This document shows positions 58,376 to 64,000 of a stretch of 64,000 nt of DNA, in pieces. The notes beneath the pieces were generated by a model. It saw nothing but the letters and a program-made list of their open reading frames with translations, ran no database searches and was not told where the DNA came from. Each line of letters starts with the position of its first letter. The stretch's first letter is position 1. The stretch comes from Pseudonocardiaceae bacterium (lineage in GTDB: Bacteria; Actinomycetota; Actinomycetes; Mycobacteriales; Pseudonocardiaceae): contig WHSY01000010.1 of NCBI GenBank assembly GCA_009379815.1, positions 18,677-82,676 of the forward strand, read 5' to 3'. The translations under genes were made by a program, and so were the position numbers.

Positions 58376-58614
58376 GGTCCACTTCCTCCTGTCAGGTGGT
58401 GGATCAAGGCCCCGGTGTGGAGGTAGGACTCCTGCCGGGGCCGCATGACCAGGCCAGATGCGAGGAGCGCGGCGGTGGCCGGGTCGCCGCCGGCGAGCCG
58501 CCGTTGTGGCCCGGCGGCAGCCGCGTCCCGCCGAGAGTTGCTGCTCGGCCCTGTCAGGACAGCGGCATGCGGGTGATCAGGCCGCAGTGGGGGAAAGACG
58601 CGATGGGCGGCCAC
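58372..58614 (-). CDS. Possible small open frame, coupled to downstream gene
   Basis: 80 aa at most, Ala/Arg/Pro-rich, ending 'YLHTGALIHHLTGGSGP'; its stop overlaps the ATG of the broken gene (ATGA). The last residues are encoded by the leader sequence shared with the DUF4190-like gene. It may be a leader peptide or an accidental frame; no family match. Low confidence. Confidence 0.3.
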   Translation of the reverse strand: MAAHRVFPPLRPDHPHAAVLTGPSSNSRRDAAAAGPQRRLAGGDPATAALLASGLVMRPRQESYLHTGALIHHLTGGSGP

Positions 58615-58689
58615 TCCGGCATCGGGTGGGGGACGACGTGGGCCCCGGGCGTCGACGCTGCGAGGGCGGCTGCGAACGTCGGGTGGTGG

Positions 58690-59403
58690 CTAGGGGAGTA
58701 GGCGGAAGGGTACCGGTGGGCTGGTGAGCTTGCCGAGTTTGGTGACGAGCTGGTAGTCGCCGGCCTTGACGGTTTCGCGGGCGGCGGCGGGGCATCCGGG
58801 TGCTGAGGTTCGCCCGCCCCAGACCACGGTGAACACGAGCTGCTCGCCGGGGGCGAGGGTGCGCACGGAGTCGGATTCACCGGTGAAGCAGTCGTTACTC
58901 GACCACAGCCGATCCTGCCCGGTCGCGGGCAGCACCACCACCTCCTGCAACGCCGCGTCGAGGTCGCGGAAGCAAAATACCGGGCCGGTGTTTGCGACGA
59001 TGAGCCGGAATTCGGGGCGCTGTCCCACTGGGTATTCTGGCTTGCCTGGCTGGGCGGTTAGCTCCATCGCCTCGTCCGGACACAACCCCGGCGGGGGAGG
59101 CGGCGGGATCGGCGCCGGCGGGGAAGGTGGCGCGCCGGAGGGGGCGACTGACTCGTTCGTCGGCGGTGCAGCAGGTGGTGTGGCCGAACTGCTGGGCGCC
59201 GGGGTGGGGCTGGGGGTTGTAACCGCCGTCGAGGTGGCTGCTGCGCCTTGCGGGACGGGAGCCGGTGTGCCCGGCTCCTGGCCGCCGGCCAGGGCCGTCA
59301 GCGACCATAGCCCGAGCAGCAGCGCCACCGCCAGGGCGGCGAGGGCAGCGACCCGGCGGCGCCAATACACGTCCTCGGGATGTGGACCCATTGGTTCCAA
59401 CAT
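58690..59403 (-). CDS. Membrane-anchored secreted protein with Pro-rich linker
   Basis: 237 aa. ATG 59403 gives 'MLEPMGPHPEDVYWRRRVAA' then one membrane helix, a ~70-residue Ser/Thr/Pro/Ala linker ('APIPPPPPPGLCPDEAMELT') and a C-terminal beta-domain: 'GQRPEFRLIVANTGPVFCFR', 'VVLPATGQDRLWSSNDCFTG' and 'LAPGEQLVFTVVWGGRTS', ending 'LGKLTSPPVPFRLLP'. It resembles BsuPI-like immunoglobulin-fold proteins of actinobacteria. Two Cys pairs may form disulfides. Outer-surface role unknown. Confidence 0.8.
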   Translation of the reverse strand: MLEPMGPHPEDVYWRRRVAALAALAVALLLGLWSLTALAGGQEPGTPAPVPQGAAATSTAVTTPSPTPAPSSSATPPAAPPTNESVAPSGAPPSPPAPIPPPPPPGLCPDEAMELTAQPGKPEYPVGQRPEFRLIVANTGPVFCFRDLDAALQEVVVLPATGQDRLWSSNDCFTGESDSVRTLAPGEQLVFTVVWGGRTSAPGCPAAARETVKAGDYQLVTKLGKLTSPPVPFRLLP

Positions 59404-59825
59404 GGACGGAACGATAACGCACAGTTGTCGGTTGACTACGTAACCAACGCTAGCCCGATCGTGGACACCGTGGGCGTGGCTGCCGGCTCGATGTGGTGTC
59501 GCAACGCGGCGGCGCACCGCCCGTGGTGTGGTCGGGGATGTGTTTCAGTGAGCGCGGTCTGCCACATGTCTGGCATCGCTGCCAGCAGCCGCGCCCTGCC
59601 CACGGTGACGACCCCTCCGCCCGGTTGGGGTGGGAGCCGGCAGCGAGACGGCCTTCCCTCGCCGACGAGGGGGCCGACGGCGGGGGAGGGCCGCGCCGAA
59701 TGGTATCCGATGTGTACAGACACTGTGGCGTCGATGTTCCCACGGCCCGACCGCATCCCTGACTGTTGCGTCGCCATGAGTTGCGCTCCTCGTCGCGGAC
59801 TCAACGACCACAGCGGACATACGGT

Positions 59826-59973
59826 CCGGCCAGCACTGGGACGGGTCGCCGGGTTCTGCGACCTCGGGTCCGACTTCTACGACACCCGCATCGGCCCAGA
59901 CCGCAAGAAGCGCAACCACATCCGCCAGCTTGAGGCCCTCGGCAACAAGGTCACCCTCGAACCCGCGGCCTGA
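59826..59973 (+). pseudogene. Transposase C-terminal remnant
   Basis: The + frame reads 'GRVAGFCDLGSDFYDTRIGP' and 'DRKKRNHIRQLEALGNKVTL' to a stop; this is the style of the last residues of an insertion-sequence transposase. Only ~50 residues remain. The family cannot be fixed without a search, and no inverted repeats are visible. Confidence 0.4.
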
Positions 59974-60198
59974 CAGCGCACTCCCCGTCCCCGGCTCGCC
60001 GCCACTCATGCACGCCGAGCCGGCGGTCCCGTTCGCCCGTCCCCGACATCATTTTCGTATCAGCGTGCCGTCGAAGCCACGAACCGCAACGTAGCCCTCG
60101 CGCTCGTCGGTCGACTCGTCCGCGTCCTGCCCGACATAAAGGAGCTTCGCGCAGCCTTGCGCACGAAGCTGAACAACAATTGAACACGCCGAGGGCTT

Positions 60199-60569
60199 CA
60201 CCCGGACGGCGACTGACTCAGACAGAAGAGCCCGTCGCCATTGCCCATGCCACCTCGCTGGTGGCGCTGTCCAGCACACCGCGGCTCGGAGATGGCCAGT
60301 TGCCCATCGGCGGAGTCGATCACCTGGGCTAGCAGGTCGACGACCCCGCCACCGTTGACGTCCTCGGCCGGGCGATCGCGAACGGGAAACTGATTCTCGG
60401 CGGGGGTGCCGATCGGCGGTGCGTCCGGGGCGCCCACCCGAGATTCACCCGCTCGGGGTCGATTCGACCCTCCCGCGCGCCGGCGCCGCGTCGAGCGCCT
60501 CGAGCCCGTGGTCGCCCAGCTTGTCCCGGTTTCTCCGGTTCCGGACGGGAGCGGCATCACCGGCCCCAT
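60199..60569 (-). pseudogene. Remnant of a secreted repeat protein (DxNGDG-like)
   Basis: A - frame reads 'EDVNGGGVVDLLAQVIDSAD' and 'GQLAISEPRC', recalling the 'DVNGDGxxDL' segment of FG-GAP/VCBS-type exported proteins; the following 'VAVRVKPSACSIVVQL' belongs in another frame. The full protein is not recoverable. Confidence 0.3.
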
Positions 60570-60755
60570 CGGTGTGGCAACCGGAGCCGCCGATGCTCCG
60601 CTGGGTGCTCACACTGCAGGGCTCGGCTCTCAAGCCAGCGGCAAGAGTTTATCCCTTCGTGGTTGGGATGTCACCGTCCGCAGGTTCTAGTGGGGCCGTG
60701 ACGTGATCAGCGTCGCCCGCCCGTGGGGCGGTGTCCTAACCAGCGGAGGTAGCTG

Positions 60756-62333
60756 ATGTCCGACGTCGCCGGTTCGCCAGCGAGTCGTGGTTCGGTATCC
60801 CGGCGGCGGGTGCTGCTCGGTGGCGCGGCGGGGGCCGCCGTGCTGGGTGCCTCCGCTCTGGGCGCGGCGCCGGGCTGGGCGGAGGCACGGGTTCCGTCGC
60901 GCAGACAGGTCCCCGGCCAGCCGTTCACCCTGGGGGTGGCCTCGGGTGACCCGTTGCCCGACGGGGTGGTGCTGTGGACCCGGCTGGCGCCCGAGCCCCT
61001 CGCCGGCGGGGGCATGCCGGACCGGCCGGTTCCGGTGCAGTGGCAGGTCGCCGCCGACGAGAACTTTCGCCTGGTGGTCGCCTCGGGTAGCGAGCTGGCG
61101 CGGCCGCAGGCAGCGCACTCGGTGCACGCCGAGGTGGCCGGGCTGCGGTCCGGTGCCGACTACTTCTACCGGTTCCGCGCGGGCGGCGAGATCAGCCCGG
61201 TTGGCCGGACCAGGACCGCTCCCGATCCCGGTCGCAGCCTGCAGCAGTTCGCCTTCGCCTTCGCGTCGTGCCAGAGCTACGCCAGCGGCCTCTACACCGC
61301 CCACGGGCACCTGGCCGAGGAAGATCTCAGCCTGGTGGTGCAACTCGGCGACTACGTCTACGAGGGCCCCCCGAACCCGGACCTGCCCCGCCGACACGAG
61401 GGCGACGGGGAGCCGGTCACTCTCGACGAGTACCGCAATCGCCACGCCCAGTACAAGACCGACACCAACCTGCAAGGCGCGCACGGCGCCTTCCCCTGGG
61501 TCGTCGTGTTCGACGACCACGAGGTGGACAACAACTGGGCCGACGAGGTGCCCCAGGACCCAGACCGGCAGTCGCGGGAGGAGTTCCTGGCCCGCCGGGC
61601 AGCCGCGTTTCAGGCCTACCACGAGCACATGCCGCTGCGCCGGTCGTCGATGCCCCATGGCATCGACATCGCGCTCTACCGCCGATTCACCTTCGGCGAC
61701 CTGGTCGACTTCCACGTCCTCGACACCCGGCAGTACCGCAGCGACCAGGTCGGCGACGCCCGGCGAGACGAACCGGACCGGACCATGCTCGGCGACGAGC
61801 AGGAGGCCTGGCTGCGCGACGCGGTGGCCGGCCCGACCGCGCGCTGGAACGCGCTGGCCCAGCAGGTGTTCTTCTCCCAGCGCGACTTCGTCGCCGGGCC
61901 GGACACCGGCTTCAGCAACGACGCCTGGGACAACTACCTGGTCGAGCGAAACAACCTCCGCGACCACCTCGCCGCTGCCGGCACCTCCAACCCGGTGGTG
62001 CTGACCGGCGACGTGCACGCCAACTACGTCTGCGACGTCAAGGCCGACTTCGACGACCCCGACTCGGCCACCGTGGCCACCGAACTGGTCGGCACCTCGA
62101 TCAGCACCGGCGGCGACGGTCAGGACCAGCGACCCAACGACTCGGTGCAGCTCGCCGAGAACCCGCACATCAAGTTCATCAACCGCAACCGAGGCTACGT
62201 GCGCAACGTTGTCACGCCCGCCGAGTGGACCGCCGACTTCCGCGTCGTCGACTACGTGACCCTGCCCGGCGCACCGCTCCGCACCCGCGCCACCTACGTG
62301 ATCGAGAACGGCAGGCCCGGCGCCACGACGTGA
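60756..62333 (+). CDS. phoD: PhoD-family alkaline phosphatase, Tat-exported
   Basis: 525 aa. Twin-arginine signal 'SRRRVLLGGAAGAAVLG', an N-terminal fibronectin-like domain ('TLGVASGDPLPDGVVLWTRL'), and the metallophosphatase core: 'FAFASCQSYASGLYTAHG', 'LVVQLGDYVYEG', 'VVVFDDHEVDNNWADE', 'FHVLDTRQYRSDQ' and 'VVLTGDVHANYV'. These supply the Fe/Ca ligands of PhoD, which releases phosphate from mono- and diesters outside the cell. GGAGG precedes ATG 60756. It is followed closely by a PhoX-like gene. Confidence 0.94.
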   Translation: MSDVAGSPASRGSVSRRRVLLGGAAGAAVLGASALGAAPGWAEARVPSRRQVPGQPFTLGVASGDPLPDGVVLWTRLAPEPLAGGGMPDRPVPVQWQVAADENFRLVVASGSELARPQAAHSVHAEVAGLRSGADYFYRFRAGGEISPVGRTRTAPDPGRSLQQFAFAFASCQSYASGLYTAHGHLAEEDLSLVVQLGDYVYEGPPNPDLPRRHEGDGEPVTLDEYRNRHAQYKTDTNLQGAHGAFPWVVVFDDHEVDNNWADEVPQDPDRQSREEFLARRAAAFQAYHEHMPLRRSSMPHGIDIALYRRFTFGDLVDFHVLDTRQYRSDQVGDARRDEPDRTMLGDEQEAWLRDAVAGPTARWNALAQQVFFSQRDFVAGPDTGFSNDAWDNYLVERNNLRDHLAAAGTSNPVVLTGDVHANYVCDVKADFDDPDSATVATELVGTSISTGGDGQDQRPNDSVQLAENPHIKFINRNRGYVRNVVTPAEWTADFRVVDYVTLPGAPLRTRATYVIENGRPGATT

Positions 62334-62389
62334 CCTCATTGACGCGATATGCAGCCCGCGACCCGGGACATGAGAAGGGACCTGAAGAA

Positions 62390-63820
62390 ATGAGCGTTGA
62401 TGATGTCGCCGGTCGCCAGGGTTTGAGCCGGCGAGGCTTCTTGCGGACCACCGCGATCGCGGGAGGCCTCGGAGCCGCACAAGCGTTCCTGGCCCACTCG
62501 GCGACAGCGGCTCCCGGGCGCGGGGTCAGCCGCCAGCAGCAGAACCGTGCGGTCGGCTACGGGGAGCTGTCCGGCCGCCCACCGGTCAACAGCGACCCAG
62601 AGTTCGGCACCAAGCCGCTGCTGGCGCTGCCCGAGGGGTTCGCCTACGCCGCATTCGGTGTCGAGGGCACCGAGATGTCTGACGGCAACGACACCCCCAG
62701 GGCGCACGACGGGATGGCCGCGTTCGCACTACCCAACGGCAACGTGCGACTGATCCGCAACCACGAGGACCGCAATCCCCCCGGCGTCGCGGGCCTCGAC
62801 GGCTCTGCCGGCGCGCCCCGTTACGACGACCTCGGGCCCGGCGGCACCACGTCGCTGGAAGTCGAGCCCGGCGGTAACCGGCAGCTGGTGCGCGACTTCG
62901 TCAGCCTGCAAGGCACGATCGTCAACTGCGCCGGCGGTCCCACGCCGTGGAGCTCGTGGCTGTCCTGCGAGGAGACCACCGAAGGGCGGGCACAGGGTTG
63001 GCAACAGGACCACGGCTACGTCTTCGAGATACCGGCGTCGGCCACCGACGAGATCGACCCGGTGGCGCTGACCGCGATGGGCCGCTTCGTGCACGAGGCG
63101 GTCGCGGTCGACCCGGACACCGGCATCATCTACGAGACCGAGGACCGCAACACGGCCGGTTTCTACCGCTTCCACCCGGACCGCCCCGGTTCGCTGGCCG
63201 ACGGTGGGCGGCTGCAGATGCTCAAGATCCGGGCCCGGGACAACTACGACACCAGCACCGGGCAACGGGTGGGCCGCCCGCTGCCAGTGGAATGGGTAGA
63301 CATCGCCGACCCGGACCCGGCCAGCGCCAGGGCCAACCCGCTGGCGGTCTTCGCACAAGGCGCCGCCGCGGGTGGGGCGATCTTCTCCCGGCTGGAGGGC
63401 TGCTGGCACGACCAGGGCAGCGTGTTCTTCAACTCCACCGACGGCGGCGAGGCCGAGCAGGGCCAGGTCTGGCAGTACCGCCCACGGGGCAACGCCGGCG
63501 GCCAGTTGACCCTGCTCTACGAATCGCCCGGCGAGGCCGAGCTCGACAACCCGGACAACATCACGGTCTCCCCCCGCGGCGGCCTCGTACTCTGCGAGGA
63601 CGGCGACGCCGACCAGTACCTGCGCGGGCTGACCCAGCGCGGGCAGGTGTTCGACTTCGCGCTCAACCTGTTCACCCAGCGGGAGTGGGCCGGCGCCACA
63701 TACAGCCCAGACGGCGAAACCCTGTTCGTCAACATCCAGGGCGACACCCGCAACGGCGGTCCGGGCAACTTGGGCCGCACCTTCGCGATCTGGGGTCCGT
63801 GGGAGGACGGGGCCCTGTGA
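62390..63820 (+). CDS. PhoX-like (DUF839) protein, Tat-exported
   Basis: 476 aa. Tat signal 'LSRRGFLRTTAIAGGLGAAQ', then a six-bladed propeller of the DUF839/PhoX type: 'RLIRNHEDRNPPG', 'GGTTSLEVEPGGNRQLVRDF', 'WLSCEETTEGRAQGW', 'HEAVAVDPDTGIIYETEDRN', 'LDNPDNITVSPRGGLVLCED' and 'WAGATYSPDGETLFVNIQG'. These hold the Fe/Ca ligands seen in PhoX phosphatases. ATG 62390, 57 nt after the phoD stop, so the two likely form one phosphate-scavenging operon. PhoX proper is a phosphatase; some DUF839 proteins are uncharacterised. Confidence 0.9.
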   Translation: MSVDDVAGRQGLSRRGFLRTTAIAGGLGAAQAFLAHSATAAPGRGVSRQQQNRAVGYGELSGRPPVNSDPEFGTKPLLALPEGFAYAAFGVEGTEMSDGNDTPRAHDGMAAFALPNGNVRLIRNHEDRNPPGVAGLDGSAGAPRYDDLGPGGTTSLEVEPGGNRQLVRDFVSLQGTIVNCAGGPTPWSSWLSCEETTEGRAQGWQQDHGYVFEIPASATDEIDPVALTAMGRFVHEAVAVDPDTGIIYETEDRNTAGFYRFHPDRPGSLADGGRLQMLKIRARDNYDTSTGQRVGRPLPVEWVDIADPDPASARANPLAVFAQGAAAGGAIFSRLEGCWHDQGSVFFNSTDGGEAEQGQVWQYRPRGNAGGQLTLLYESPGEAELDNPDNITVSPRGGLVLCEDGDADQYLRGLTQRGQVFDFALNLFTQREWAGATYSPDGETLFVNIQGDTRNGGPGNLGRTFAIWGPWEDGAL

Positions 63821-64000
63821 GGTCTGCTCGCACCTTCGGCGGCACCGATCTGGCGCCGCCGAAGGACGGCGCGCCGTAGCTGCGCCAGGGAGCCCACAGC
63901 CCTTTAACATCGCGGCCACTGCAGCGGTCACGCACTCCTCGCGCCTCAGCCCTCCATCGTCAGGGACGGTCACGCTGCTGGTCGTCACTGCTGGCGGTGG
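63821..64000. other. Right edge, no gene seen
   Basis: 180 nt without a recognisable gene. It begins with a short inverted repeat (CTTCGGCGGC at about 63834 against GCCGCCGAAG at about 63854) that may terminate the phoD operon. Confidence 0.4.

Larger units (their letters stand above)
59404..60755. other. 1.35-kb stretch mostly of decayed DNA
   Basis: No intact gene seen. It holds a transposase-like C-terminal remnant (59826-59973), lower-GC DNA near 60040-60190 and a - strand remnant (60199-60569). The promoter of the downstream PhoD gene should lie in its last ~100 nt; GGAGG at 60743-60747 is its ribosome site. I could not identify a clear Pho box. Confidence 0.5.

Overview
This is a high-GC (about 70%) window from an actinobacterium. 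GTG/TTG starts, ATGA-type gene overlaps, an IdeR/DtxR iron box, Tat-exported PhoD/PhoX-like phosphatases, an acetoacetyl-CoA synthetase and SCO5389-like/SpdB-like (DUF2637) proteins all point to the Pseudonocardiaceae, probably Pseudonocardia or a close relative. The species cannot be fixed from the sequence alone.

Layout. (1) 1-4.5 kb: end of an unidentified protein, a small lipoprotein, a ThDP-dependent acetolactate-synthase-type enzyme, a class C beta-lactamase-fold hydrolase and a membrane protein. (2) 4.7-13.4 kb: a compact cluster combining a membrane sulfatase/LtaS-fold enzyme, a PTPS (6-pyruvoyltetrahydropterin synthase) paralogue lacking catalytic residues, a GT4 glycosyltransferase, an LPG-synthase-type membrane protein, a RibD/DHFR-type reductase, a CDP-alcohol phosphatidyltransferase, two SAM methyltransferases and an MDR dehydrogenase. 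It looks like a pathway for an unidentified pterin- or pyrimidine-linked glyco/phospholipid. (3) 13.4-18.7 kb: ordinary metabolic genes (aminotransferase, dienelactone-hydrolase-like protein, AacS, VOC protein, AraC regulator). One palindromic repeat family occurs both inside and at the stop codon of the AacS gene.

(4) 18.77-18.97 kb: tRNA-Ser(GCU) and tRNA-Arg(ACG). Directly after tRNA-Arg comes an integrated mobile element (about 19.0-33.9 kb): tyrosine integrase, SCO5389-like protein, GntR/UTRA repressor with a four-site operator array, excisionase, small cargo proteins, SpdB-like protein, VirD4-type coupling protein, MobF relaxase-helicase and SSB. I see neither a replication initiator nor a mating-channel (T4SS) gene, so it reads as a mobilizable rather than self-conjugative element.

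(5) 33.97-50.74 kb: a redox, copper and cytochrome c block. It has TVP38 and CcdA proteins, a BlaI repressor with an M56 peptidase, a BNR-propeller protein, Met/His-rich exported proteins, a redoxin/glutaredoxin/CcdA-like operon, a multicopper oxidase and a full System I (Ccm) cytochrome c maturation operon. Three promoters here carry the same BlaI-like operator core, suggesting one regulon. (6) 50.7-60.7 kb: decayed DNA with remnants of a zinc-binding protein, DUF1980, a P1B-4 ATPase, UDP-glucose dehydrogenase and a transposase, plus a few intact genes (zinc ABC permease, IdeR-controlled siderophore-binding lipoprotein, small actinobacterial proteins). (7) 60.7-63.8 kb: two Tat-exported phosphatase-type proteins, PhoD and PhoX-like.
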